A stretch of DNA of 64,000 nt from Streptomyces sp. B21-105 (lineage in GTDB: Bacteria; Actinomycetota; Actinomycetes; Streptomycetales; Streptomycetaceae): positions 744,001 through 808,000 of the forward strand of contig NZ_JARUMJ010000001.1 in NCBI RefSeq assembly GCF_036898465.1. Reading direction: 5' to 3'. Shown one piece after another: positions 43,736 to 51,742 of this stretch. How positions within the stretch are numbered: the first letter of the stretch is position 1; each line of letters starts with the position of its first letter. The notes beneath the pieces are model-generated. The model did no database searches. It had not been told where the DNA came from and was given only the letters and a program-made list of their open reading frames with translations. A program made the translations under genes and the position numbers.

Positions 43736-45069
43736 CGGTCCTCCCTCGCTTCCTGGTCTTCCCCGGACTTCTCCTGGTCTCCCCCGGACTTCGCGGGCAG
43801 CACGGCCAGCACCCGGAAACCGCCGTCGGGCCGCGGTCCCGCCTCGATCGTGCCACCCAGCGCCGCGGCCCGCTCCCGCATTCCGGCGAGACCGTTGCCG
43901 CTGCCGCCCGCGTCGGCGCCGGTCGCCGGGCCGTCGTCGTCGATCCGCAGCCGCAGCGTCGAGCCGCTCGCGTCGAGCCGCACGCGCGCGTGACGCGACC
44001 CCGAGTGTCGTACGACGTTGGTCAGGGCCTCCTGGACGATGCGGAAGGCTGCGAGGTCCGTGTGCGGCGACAGCCGCGGCGGCCGTCCGGTCACCTCGAC
44101 CGTGAGCCCCGCACGCGCCGCCTGCTCCACCAGTTCGGGCAGCCGGTCCAGGCCGGGCGCGGGGGCCCGCGGCGCGTCCCCGGGTGCGCGCAGGGTATCC
44201 AGCACCTGGCGCACCTCGCCCAGCGCCTCCTTGCTGGCGGACTTGATGGTGCCGAGCGCCGTGCGCGCCTGCTCGGGGTCGGAGTCGAGAAGCGCGAGAC
44301 CCACACCCGCCTGCACATTGATCACCGAGAGGCTGTGTGCGAGGACGTCGTGCAGTTCACGCGCGATGCGCAGCCGTTCCTCGCCGGCGCGCCGCCGAGC
44401 GGCCTGGGCGCGTTCGGCCCGCTCACGGGCCCACTGCTCACGCCGGATCCGGGCCAGCTCCGCGAACGCCACGATCGCCAGGACCCATCCGGCGACGACT
44501 AGCTCCTGCCCGAAGGGGGCAGGGTCGTCGCCGTCGGGCGGCAGCCACCGGTACAGCCAGTGCGCGACCAGCAGATGCACGGCCCACAGCATCCCCAGGG
44601 CCGTCCAGGCGGCCCGGCGGTGTCCGGAGACGACGGCGGCGAAGCAGGCCACCGCCACGGTCAGGAAGACCGGTCCGTAGGGATAGCCCGCACCGAGATA
44701 GAGCGCGGCGAGCGCCGCGGTGCCGAACGCGACAGCGACGGGGCACCGCAGGCGCCACAGCAGGAGCCCCGAGGCGAGCACCAGCAGCACGCGCGCGAAG
44801 GCGTCGAGGGAGGCCCGTTCGCTCTCCTGCGCGTGGGCCGCGAAGGTCGAGCCGACGAGGACGACCACGGTGATCAGCACAGTCGAAAGCCACGGCAGGC
44901 GGGCGGGGCCGGGTTCCGTGGCGTCCCGCTCGTCCGACCGCCCCGCCCAGCGTCCCGCCCACGTCCCCTCCCAGCGTCCCCGTCGGCGGCGCGCCCACGG
45001 CGACGACTCGTGCCGGCGCCGGCTCCGCCGCCGCGGGCCGGCGCGCCCGGGCCCCCGCTCTGAGTCCAT
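43732..45069 (-). CDS. Two-component sensor histidine kinase (HisKA_3)
   Basis: 445 residues from ATG 45069. A long arginine- and tryptophan-rich cytoplasmic start (1-58) is followed by about six membrane segments (near 60-78, 90-106, 112-128, 132-148, 155-172, 190-206). A short coiled coil leads to the dimerisation helix with His240 in ARELHDVLAHSLSVI. The HATPase domain has EALTNVVRHS and GNGLAGMRERAAALGG. The C-terminus is rich in charged repeats (GGDQEKSGEDQE). No large extracellular domain, so it probably senses within the membrane. Partner of the response regulator downstream. Confidence 0.9.
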   Translation of the reverse strand: MDSERGPGRAGPRRRSRRRHESSPWARRRRGRWEGTWAGRWAGRSDERDATEPGPARLPWLSTVLITVVVLVGSTFAAHAQESERASLDAFARVLLVLASGLLLWRLRCPVAVAFGTAALAALYLGAGYPYGPVFLTVAVACFAAVVSGHRRAAWTALGMLWAVHLLVAHWLYRWLPPDGDDPAPFGQELVVAGWVLAIVAFAELARIRREQWARERAERAQAARRRAGEERLRIARELHDVLAHSLSVINVQAGVGLALLDSDPEQARTALGTIKSASKEALGEVRQVLDTLRAPGDAPRAPAPGLDRLPELVEQAARAGLTVEVTGRPPRLSPHTDLAAFRIVQEALTNVVRHSGSRHARVRLDASGSTLRLRIDDDGPATGADAGGSGNGLAGMRERAAALGGTIEAGPRPDGGFRVLAVLPAKSGGDQEKSGEDQEAREDR

Positions 45070-45481
45070 GCCCGCCACGCTAGACGCCGCCGGTCCCGCC
45101 CGACGTCCGCCGGGCGCGGTCATCGGCCGTACTCCCCCGGAAGTACGGCCGCGGAACGGATCGCGGCGGGAGACCGGGAGATGAGGAGAGGCAACGGTAG
45201 ACGACCGGAGACGACCCTTCAGCGGGCAGCACGCGCACCACGTCGCCCCGACGACAGAGCGCCCGGACGACCGCGAGGTCAGCGGACGCCGCGAGGGCTC
45301 CCGGGACTGCGCTGCCAGGACTGCGGGAGCGGGGGGCGGGCGTTTCTGCGGGCTTGGCAGGTTCGGCGGGCCGGCGGAAGCTGCGGGGTCGGCGGGGCGG
45401 CAGGCTCGGCGGGGCGGCGGGACGGCGGGAGCTGCCGGGACTGCGGGGGCTCGGCGAGGCTGCGGGACTGCGGGTCGGCCT
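45070..45481. other. G-rich low-complexity gap upstream of the histidine kinase
   Basis: Four hundred bases without a gene. The right half is strongly biased for G on the + strand, with the words GGACTGCG at 45303, 45318, 45438 and 45463 and several GGCGGG runs, right up to the TetR stop codon at 45482. The left part should hold the kinase promoter; I find no clear -35/-10 pair. Confidence 0.5.
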
Positions 45482-46174
45482 CTAGCGGAGGCCGACGTCG
45501 CGGGCCAGGCGGGTCACCGCGTAGCGAAAGAAGGGCTCGCGTTCCTCCACCACGCGGTGGAACTGACCGAAGAGCTCGAACCCGACCAGGCCGTACAGCT
45601 GGGCCCAGGCAGCGACGAGGGCGGTGACCGCTCCCGGCGGGAGGTCGGGCGCCAGGTCCGCGGCCATCCGCACGGCCTCGGGGACCAGCTCGTCCGTCAG
45701 GAGCGGTACGTCCAGCCGGTCCTCACGGCGCGCGTCGCGCACGATGCCGATGAGGAGAAGACCGACCCGGGCGGCTGAGGGGACGGTCGTCTGCGGGGCG
45801 CTGTAGCCGGGCACCGGCGAGCCGTAGATCAGCGCGTACTCGTGCGGATGCGCCAGCGCCCACGCGCGCACCGCCTCGCCGACCGCCACCCACCGCTCGA
45901 CCGGCGCCGCGTCCGCGGTGGCCGTGTGCGCGGCTTCCGCGCTCTCGCCGAGGGAGTCGTAGGCGTCGATGATGAGCGCGGTGAGCAGATCGTCGCGGCT
46001 CGGGAAGTACCGGTAGAGCGCCGAGGAGACCATGCCGAGTTCACGGGCCACGGCGCGCAGCGAGAGCTTGGCCGCGCCCTCGGACGCCAGTTGCCTGCGG
46101 GCCTCCTCCTTGATGGCGGCGGTGACTTCGGCCCTGGCCCGGGCCCGTGCGCCTTTAACGGTGTTGCCGCTCAT
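45482..46174 (-). CDS. TetR-family transcriptional regulator
   Basis: 230 residues from ATG 46174. Helix-turn-helix at about 25-65: KEEARRQLASEGAAKLSLRA, VARELGMVSSALYRYFPSRD, DLLTALI. The C-terminal domain (HPHEYALIYGSPVPGY, then WAQLYGLVGFELFGQF) is of the TetR_C_13/WHG type. Divergent from the nitroreductase gene at 46327, with two matching palindromes between. So it should repress that gene and itself. The ligand is unknown. Confidence 0.87.
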   Translation of the reverse strand: MSGNTVKGARARARAEVTAAIKEEARRQLASEGAAKLSLRAVARELGMVSSALYRYFPSRDDLLTALIIDAYDSLGESAEAAHTATADAAPVERWVAVGEAVRAWALAHPHEYALIYGSPVPGYSAPQTTVPSAARVGLLLIGIVRDARREDRLDVPLLTDELVPEAVRMAADLAPDLPPGAVTALVAAWAQLYGLVGFELFGQFHRVVEEREPFFRYAVTRLARDVGLR

Positions 46175-46233
46175 GTCCGCAGTGTCTCACGATCCGGATC
46201 AGTGCACACAAGAGTGAGCATAGAACAAAAAAG

Positions 46234-46298
46234 AGAGCACTGCTCTTGCCGTGGCGCGCCGCCCTCAGGCAGACTCGTCTCGAGCGAGAGCAGTGCTC
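46234..46298. promoter_or_regulatory. Two TetR operator palindromes
   Basis: AGAGCACTGCTCT (46234-46246) is a perfect 13-base palindrome. GAGCAGTGCTC (46288-46298) is a perfect 11-base one with the same core, AGAGCASTGCTC. Centres are 53 bases apart, about five helical turns. One lies close to the tetR start and the other 29 bases before the nitroreductase start. Confidence 0.65.
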
Positions 46299-46326
46299 AC
46301 ACTTTCCGCCTCAGGAGGCAGCAGCC

Positions 46327-46782
46327 ATGTCGACCCACGTGCAGAAGCCCGGCTGGTTCACCGTCAACGTCCTCAACCGTGCCGTGGCCTGGCTGACCCG
46401 TCGCGGTCTCAGCGTGTGGGGGTCCAGGGTGCTCGCGGTCCGCGGCCGCAAGAGCGGCGCCTGGCGGACCACCCCGGTGAACCTGCTGACCGTGGACGGG
46501 CAGCAGTACCTCGTCGCCCCGCGCGGCCACGTCCAGTGGACGCACAACATGCGCGCGGCGGGCGGCGGCGAGCTGCACCTCGGCAGAGCCGTGGAGGAGT
46601 TCACGGCCACCGAGGTCACCGACGACGACAAGTCGCCACTGCTGCGCGCCTACCTCAAGCGGTGGAAGGCCGAGGTCGGCGTCTTCTTCAACGGGGTGGG
46701 CCCGGACTCCTCCGACGCCGAACTGCGGCGCGTCGCCCCGGACCACCCGGTGTTCCGGATCACGGTCACCGCCCGCCGCTGA
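46327..46782 (+). CDS. Deazaflavin (F420)-dependent nitroreductase family protein
   Basis: 151 residues from ATG 46327 with AGGAGG upstream. Split beta-barrel: VLAVRGRKSGAWRTTPVNLL, then GQQYLVAPRGHVQWTHNMRA (the KSGxxRxxPL and WxxNxRA motifs of the Ddn family), and HPVFRITVT at the end. Family knowledge: these proteins use the deazaflavin F420 to reduce nitro or quinone compounds. Controlled by the divergent TetR gene. The substrate is unknown; a role in defence against quinones or drugs is plausible. Confidence 0.85.
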   Translation: MSTHVQKPGWFTVNVLNRAVAWLTRRGLSVWGSRVLAVRGRKSGAWRTTPVNLLTVDGQQYLVAPRGHVQWTHNMRAAGGGELHLGRAVEEFTATEVTDDDKSPLLRAYLKRWKAEVGVFFNGVGPDSSDAELRRVAPDHPVFRITVTARR

Positions 46783-46791
46783 AGGGACCCG

Positions 46792-48087
46792 TCAGGAACC
46801 GCTCTCCTCGGCCGCCGGAGCCGGAGCCGGGGACGGATCCGGCTCCGCGGCGGCCGCGGCCCGTGGGTCCATCGCGGTCAGCGCCCGCTGGGCCATCGGA
46901 TGGGACCGGACGAGCTCGCCCAGCGTCGTCCGGCCACGCGTGATGTCGGTGAACGACCGCCAAGCCGGACGGAACCCGGTGAGCGCCGCGTGGAACAGCC
47001 CGGGACGGCGCTCGAACGCGGCGAGCATCCGCTTGCCGACGCTCATCTCCACGCCCAGGCCGGCCTTGATCGCGAAGGCGTAGTTCAGCGCCTGGCGGCG
47101 GGCGTCCACCGCGTCGTGCGCCTCGCCGATCCGGACCGCCCACTCGCCCGCGAGCCGACCTGAGCGCAGGGCGAAGGAGATGCCCTCGCGCGTCCACGGC
47201 TCGAGCAGCCCCGCCGCGTCCCCGCAGACCAGCACCCGTCCGCGCGAGAGCGGCGAATCGTCCGCCCGGCAGCGGGTCAGATGACCGGAGGAGATGCTCG
47301 GCTCGAACCCGGCGAGCCCGAGCCGCCCCACGAAGTCCTCCAGGTAGCGCTTGGTGGCCGCGCCTTCGCCGCGCGCCGAGATCACGCCGACGGTCAGCGT
47401 GTCCCCCTTGGGGAACACCCAGCCGTAGCTGCCCGGCATCGGGCCCCAGTCGATGAGCACCCGGCCCTTCCAGTCCTCGGCGACCGTGTCCGGCACCGGG
47501 ATCTCCGCCTCCAGGCCGAGGTCGACCTGATCGAGTTTGACGCCGACGTGCGCTCCTATCCGGCTGGCGCTGCCGTCCGCCCCGACCACCGCGCGCGCCA
47601 GCAGCGTCTCGCCGCCCTGCAGGACGACGGCGACCGAGCGCCGGTCCGGCACCGCCGAGCCGTGCTGCTCGACCCGCTGCACGGTCACTCCGGTGCGCAG
47701 CTCGGCCCCCGCCTTCTGGGCGTGCTCGACCAACTGCTGGTCGAATTCAGGCCGGTTGATCAGCCCGAACAGCATCTGCCGGGAGCGGCGCGTCCGGGTG
47801 AAGCGGCCGTTGTTCGAGAACGTCACCGCGTGCACCCGGTCGCGGAAGGGCAACTCGAAGCCTGGCGGCAGCGCGTCCCGGGAGGGGCCGATGATGCCGC
47901 CGCCGCACGTCTTGTAGCGGGGCAGTTCCGCCTTCTCCAGCAACAGCACGCGCCGCCCCGTGACCGCGGCCGCGTAGGCGGCCGAGGCCCCCGCGGGTCC
48001 CGCGCCCACCACGACGACGTCCCACACCTGCCGGGCGTCGTCCGCCGAAGAGTTCTCGTCGTCCGCCGAAGAGTTCTGGCTGCTCAC
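46792..48087 (-). CDS. Geranylgeranyl reductase family FAD-dependent oxidoreductase
   Basis: 431 residues from GTG 48087. FAD-binding Rossmann at about 24-50: DVVVVGAGPAGASAAYAAAV, then LLLEKAELPRYKTCGGGI, where PRYKxCGG is the family mark. A second FAD contact, RVLVCGDAAGLLEPWTREGI, is at about 285. Family knowledge: members saturate the double bonds of isoprenoid chains of lipids, chlorophyll or menaquinone; actinobacterial ones include menaquinone reductase (MenJ) relatives. The neighbours give no hint of the substrate. The N-terminus has a seven-residue duplication (NSSADDE/NSSADDA) from a 21-bp tandem repeat, and the C-terminus is rich in Pro, Ala and Glu. Confidence 0.87.
   Translation of the reverse strand: MSSQNSSADDENSSADDARQVWDVVVVGAGPAGASAAYAAAVTGRRVLLLEKAELPRYKTCGGGIIGPSRDALPPGFELPFRDRVHAVTFSNNGRFTRTRRSRQMLFGLINRPEFDQQLVEHAQKAGAELRTGVTVQRVEQHGSAVPDRRSVAVVLQGGETLLARAVVGADGSASRIGAHVGVKLDQVDLGLEAEIPVPDTVAEDWKGRVLIDWGPMPGSYGWVFPKGDTLTVGVISARGEGAATKRYLEDFVGRLGLAGFEPSISSGHLTRCRADDSPLSRGRVLVCGDAAGLLEPWTREGISFALRSGRLAGEWAVRIGEAHDAVDARRQALNYAFAIKAGLGVEMSVGKRMLAAFERRPGLFHAALTGFRPAWRSFTDITRGRTTLGELVRSHPMAQRALTAMDPRAAAAAEPDPSPAPAPAAEESGS
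48036..48077. repeat. 21-bp perfect tandem duplication inside a coding start
   Basis: A 21-base unit (core GTCCGCCGAAGAGTTCT) at 48036-48056 is repeated without mismatch at 48057-48077. It encodes residues about 4-17 of the oxidoreductase. Being seven codons long it keeps the frame. The absence of any mismatch suggests a recent event. Confidence 0.95.
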
Positions 48088-48291
48088 GATGGTCTACTGC
48101 TCCCGATCAAGCCGCTTGCCGCACCTGTATCCCCGCATCCTACGGCGGAGATCGTCACGGTCCGATGACGGTCCGCTGTGGCAGGATCGGCGGCGTGCGC
48201 GCCCCTCACCCGGCAGGCGCGTACGCTCGCACGGTCCCTCGAACGGACCAGTGCCACCCGTTACAACGTCGCACCCACAAGGAGCGTGCCC

Positions 48292-49647
48292 ATGTCGTCG
48301 AATCCGGTCGCCGAGACCGTCGCCTCGCTCATGCCCAGGGCGCGGGCGGAGCTCACCGAACTGGTGGCTTTCGCGTCGGTGGCGGACTTCGACCAGTTCC
48401 CGAGGAGCGAGAGCGAGGCCGCCGTCGACTGGATCTCGGCGGCCCTGCGGGCCGAGGGCTTCCAGGACGTGGCCGTCCTCGACACTCCAGACGGCACCCA
48501 GTCGGTCTACGGCTGTCTGCCCGGCCCCGCCGGCGCGAGGACCGTCCTGCTCTACGCCCACTACGACGTACAGCCGCCGCTGGACGAGGCCGCCTGGACC
48601 AGCCCGCCCTTCGAGCTGACCGAGCGGAACGGCCGCTGGTACGGCCGCGGCAGCGCCGACTGCAAGGGCGGCGTGATCATGCACCTGCTCGCGCTGCGCG
48701 CCCTGAAGGCGAACGGCGGCGTGCCGGTCACCGTCAAGGTGATCGTCGAGGGCTCCGAGGAGCAGGGCACCGGCGGCCTGGAGCGGTACGCGGAGGAGCA
48801 CCCCGACCTGCTGACGGCCGACGCCGTCGTCATCGGCGACGCGGGCAACTTCCGCGTCGGCCTGCCGACGGTCACCTCCACCCTGCGCGGCATGACGATG
48901 CTGCGGGTGCGGGTCGACACCCTCGAGGGCAATCTGCACTCCGGCCAGTTCGGCGGTGCTGCCCCCGACGCGCTGGGCGCGCTGATCCGCGTCCTCGACT
49001 CGCTGCGCGCCGAGGACGGCTCGACGACCGTCGACGGCCTCACCGACGACTCGCGGTGGGAGGGCCTGCAGTACGACGAGGCGCAGTTCCGCCAGGACGC
49101 CAAGGTGTTGGACGGCGTCGGCCTGATCGGTTCCGGCACGGTCGCCGACCGCATCTGGGCCCGTCCCGCCGTGACGGTTCTCGGCATCGACTGCCCACCG
49201 GTGGTCGGGGCCACCCCCTCGGTGCAGGCGAGCGCCCGTGCTCTGATCAGCCTGCGCGTGCCGCCGGGCGTGGACGCCGCCGAGGCCACGAAGCTGCTCC
49301 AGGCGCACCTGGAGGCGCACACCCCGTGGGGCGCGCGGGTGAGCACCGAGCAGATCGGCCAGGGCCAGGCGTTCAGCGCCGACACCGCCAGCCCGGCGTA
49401 CACGGCGATGGCCGAGGCGATGGCCGTCGCCTACCCGGGCCAGGAGATGCAGTACGCGGGCCAGGGCGGCTCCATTCCGCTGTGCAACACCCTGGCGAGC
49501 CTGTATCCGCGGGCGGAGATCCTGCTCATCGGCCTGAGTGAGCCCGAGGCGCAGATCCACGCGGTCGACGAGAGCGTGTCCCCGCAGGAGCTGGAGCGGC
49601 TGTCGGTGGCGGAGGCCCTGTTCCTTCGCCGTTACGCGGCGGGCTGA
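48292..49647 (+). CDS. M20-family metallodipeptidase
   Basis: 451 residues from ATG 48292 with GGAG upstream. Metal ligands and catalytic residues: His90 and Asp92 (YAHYDVQP), Asp123 (RGSADCKGG, bridging), the pair Glu156-Glu157 (EGSEEQG, general base and ligand), Asp in VIGDAGN, and a late His in QIHAVDES. The dimerisation lid domain is at about 205-365. Family knowledge: this is the carnosinase/CNDP-like branch of M20 dipeptidases, which cut small peptides in the cytoplasm. Single gene, divergent from the oxidoreductase gene. Confidence 0.9.
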   Translation: MSSNPVAETVASLMPRARAELTELVAFASVADFDQFPRSESEAAVDWISAALRAEGFQDVAVLDTPDGTQSVYGCLPGPAGARTVLLYAHYDVQPPLDEAAWTSPPFELTERNGRWYGRGSADCKGGVIMHLLALRALKANGGVPVTVKVIVEGSEEQGTGGLERYAEEHPDLLTADAVVIGDAGNFRVGLPTVTSTLRGMTMLRVRVDTLEGNLHSGQFGGAAPDALGALIRVLDSLRAEDGSTTVDGLTDDSRWEGLQYDEAQFRQDAKVLDGVGLIGSGTVADRIWARPAVTVLGIDCPPVVGATPSVQASARALISLRVPPGVDAAEATKLLQAHLEAHTPWGARVSTEQIGQGQAFSADTASPAYTAMAEAMAVAYPGQEMQYAGQGGSIPLCNTLASLYPRAEILLIGLSEPEAQIHAVDESVSPQELERLSVAEALFLRRYAAG

Positions 49648-49825
49648 GCCCCGGGGGCGGGTGCGGGGCTTGGAGCGCGCGGCCCTCGTGTGGACGAGAG
49701 CGGACCGGTGCGGACCGCTGCCGGCCGGTCCCGCAGGCACTGCGGCCCGAGGGCGTCCCCGGCGGAACGCCTCGCCAGCCGGCCGGCCCCGCTGGTCGGC
49801 CGCCCGCTGGTCTGCCGCCGCGCTC

Positions 49826-49856
49826 CGTGCGACGGCGGTCCGGCCGCCGTCGCACG
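49826..49856. terminator. 13-bp perfect hairpin between convergent genes
   Basis: CGTGCGACGGCGG and CCGCCGTCGCACG pair perfectly around TCCGG. It lies 180 bases after the dipeptidase stop codon and 160 bases after the end of the convergent fusion gene, so it can act on both. Confidence 0.65.
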
Positions 49857-49938
49857 GCTGCCCCGACAGGAGAGACGGGAGAGACTGCCGTCTCCGTCGC
49901 AGCCCGGCAGGATCCTCACAAAGGGCACGCGGGCGAGA

Positions 49939-49961
49939 CGGCCCTCCCGGCAGGAGGGCCG
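49939..49961 (-). terminator. 9-bp hairpin after the TmrB-like/NUDIX gene
   Basis: CGGCCCTCC and GGAGGGCCG pair perfectly around CGGCA. It is 55 bases downstream of the fusion gene's stop codon. The 368-base gap 49648-50015 holds this hairpin and the 13-bp one, and no gene that I can support. Confidence 0.55.
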
Positions 49962-50015
49962 GGAAGCTGTGTCCCGGCGGCGGTCGTGCGGCGTGTCCCT
50001 GCCCGGCCGCCGCGC

Positions 50016-51059
50016 TCATCCCTGCGGAACGCCGGCCTCGAGGTAGAGCGCGGCCCCGCGCTCACGGGCCCGCAGCGCCCAGCGCAGTCGCTCGTAGCGG
50101 ACCGGCGGCAGCAGGTCGGCGGCCTCCTCCTCCGTCGCGAAGCGCCAGGCCCGCAACTCGGGGCCGGGCAGCAGCAGCCCTTCGACGGCAGCGGCGTCGA
50201 GCCGGCCGCCGTCGAAGAGGAGGCGCAGGCCCCCGTAGCGGGGCGGCGCCGGCCGCTCCCAGTCGACGACCAGCAGCCGGGGCATGTCCGCCAGCCGGAC
50301 CCCGGTCTCCTCCTCGACTTCGCGGATGCCCGCGCGCGCGGGCGCCTCGCCGGGCTCGACCACACCGCCGGGGAACTCCCAGCCGGGCTTGTACGTCGGG
50401 TCGACGAGCAGCACCCGGTCCTGATCGTCGAAGAGGAGGACCCCGGCCGCCAGCGTCTCGGCGGTGGGCTCGGGGGTCTGCACGATGTCGCACGCTGTCA
50501 CGGCTCCGCTGCCGACGGCCTCGGCGATCCGGACGGCGGTCTCCTGCGGGGTGAGGGCGCCGTTGTCCACGAGGTGGGCGTCGGCGGTGAGCCAGGACGC
50601 GAGGGCGGCGCGGTAGGGCTCGATGTGGTCGTACGCCCACTGCCGGACGCGTATCTCGCCGTCGGGAAGGTCCGCGGGGACCTCCCGGTCGGCTATTCGC
50701 TCGCGCAGGATCGTTTCCGCCGGGGCGAGGAGCACGTGCCGGACAGCGATGCGGCGGGCCGCGAGACCACCGAAGATCTCGTCGCGGTACTCCTGCCGCA
50801 GCAAGGTCATGGGGACGACGAGGGTTCCGCCCAGCTCGGCGAGGAGCGCGGCCGCCGTGTCGATCACGAGTCGCCGCCAGACCGGCAGGTCCTGATAGTC
50901 GCCGACCTCGGCGAGTCGCTTGGGCGGCAGCAGGTACGGGAGCGCCGCGCCGACGACCTCGGGGTCGAAGAGCGTGCTGTTCGGGATCAGGTCGATCAGT
51001 TCCCGTGCGGTGGTCGTCTTTCCCGCACCGAACGCGCCGTTGATCCAGACGACGGTCAC
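50016..51059 (-). CDS. TmrB-like P-loop kinase fused to a NUDIX domain
   Basis: 347 residues from GTG 51059. The N-terminal P-loop domain (1-190) starts VVWINGAFGAGKTTTARELI with the Walker A at 8-16; FDPEVVGAALPYLLPP and the late LVDNGALTP region match the tunicamycin-resistance protein TmrB and related nucleotide-kinase-like proteins. The C-terminal NUDIX domain (about 205-340) has VLLFDDQDRVLLVDPTYKPG and the box GGVVEPGEAPARAGIREVEE, then ETGV. The linker carries a cysteine (TACDIVQTPEP). Inferred role: handling of a nucleotide-linked small molecule, in resistance or repair. The two domains occur separately in most bacteria. Confidence 0.8.
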   Translation of the reverse strand: MTVVWINGAFGAGKTTTARELIDLIPNSTLFDPEVVGAALPYLLPPKRLAEVGDYQDLPVWRRLVIDTAAALLAELGGTLVVPMTLLRQEYRDEIFGGLAARRIAVRHVLLAPAETILRERIADREVPADLPDGEIRVRQWAYDHIEPYRAALASWLTADAHLVDNGALTPQETAVRIAEAVGSGAVTACDIVQTPEPTAETLAAGVLLFDDQDRVLLVDPTYKPGWEFPGGVVEPGEAPARAGIREVEEETGVRLADMPRLLVVDWERPAPPRYGGLRLLFDGGRLDAAAVEGLLLPGPELRAWRFATEEEAADLLPPVRYERLRWALRARERGAALYLEAGVPQG

Positions 51060-51149
51060 TGTTCCCCCTCTTCTGTTGGCCCCCTGTGGCTTGCCCGCTC
51101 CACCCTGCCACGGAAACCAGTTCGCGTTGAGGGCGCGTGAACACGCCGA

Positions 51150-51180
51150 CGCCGGCGCCCCCGGCAGTGGGGCGCCGGCG
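51150..51180 (-). terminator. 12-bp hairpin after the small secreted protein gene
   Basis: CGCCGGCGCCCC and GGGGCGCCGGCG pair perfectly around a seven-base loop. It lies 22 bases after the stop codon of the gene at 51203. Confidence 0.6.
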
Positions 51181-51202
51181 CGGTGGCCTCGGGGGCGGTC
51201 CG

Positions 51203-51412
51203 TCAGTCGGACTGCCCGAGAGCGTCCTCGTCGACGGCGAGGCTGTCGCCGGAGAGGGTCTCGCCGGAGAGGGTGTGGTCGAGTGAGCTGAGCGTGTCGT
51301 TGACGTTCAGTCCGTCGAGGTCGTCGGCGGCCAAGCCGTGCGAGGGGCTGATCGCCGCGACGACGAAGCCGGTGGCGAGGGAGGCGATGGCGAGCATGCT
51401 GCGCTTCTTCAT
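51203..51412 (-). CDS. Small secreted protein, 69 residues
   Basis: From ATG 51412: MKKRSMLAIASLATGFVVAA is a clear signal peptide with cleavage after GLA (about 28). The mature part of about 40 residues is acidic and rich in Asp, Leu, Ser and Gly (DDLDGLNVNDTLSSLDHTLS, then two LSGE/DSL units). There is no cysteine. I recall similar small secreted Streptomyces proteins of unknown function. It does not have the chaplin or rodlin pattern. The gene has its own terminator and is followed by the fusion gene on the same strand. Confidence 0.6.
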   Translation of the reverse strand: MKKRSMLAIASLATGFVVAAISPSHGLAADDLDGLNVNDTLSSLDHTLSGETLSGDSLAVDEDALGQSD

Positions 51413-51677
51413 GCGCGGATCAACTGCGCGAGCGGGCCCGGAGTCACGCCCCACCCGGCAATCCGTTCGCACGGCCCACCGCCCGGCGGCCCGAACGCCG
51501 ACGCCCCACCGGCCGGCGGCCGGAACTCCGAGGTCTCTCCGACGGCACCGAGCACCGGCGGCGCCGACGGCAGTCGCGTCGCCGAACCCGGTACCGGGAC
51601 CAGCGGGCACACCCGCAGGCGCACTGCCCTTCCGCCACACCTTCCCCAGCGGTCGGCGTCTCCCGGCGTCTCCCCCG

Positions 51678-51726
51678 CCTGCCCCACGCCTGCCCCACGC
51701 CTGCCACGCCTGCCACGCCTGCCACG
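51678..51726. repeat. Tandem array with two unit lengths (11 and 9 bp)
   Basis: CCTGCCCCACG occurs twice (51678-51699) and is followed directly by CCTGCCACG three times (51700-51726). The 9-base unit is the 11-base one minus CC. The array is in the 330-base gap between the small secreted protein gene and the ROK kinase stop codon; I see no gene in that gap. Confidence 0.9.
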
Positions 51727-51742
51727 GGCGGAACGTTCCTTC

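Noticed and set aside
45124..45480. Arg/Gly-rich + strand ORF after the histidine kinase promoter
   Set aside because: It is produced by the G-rich low-complexity sequence; no conserved pattern or bias.
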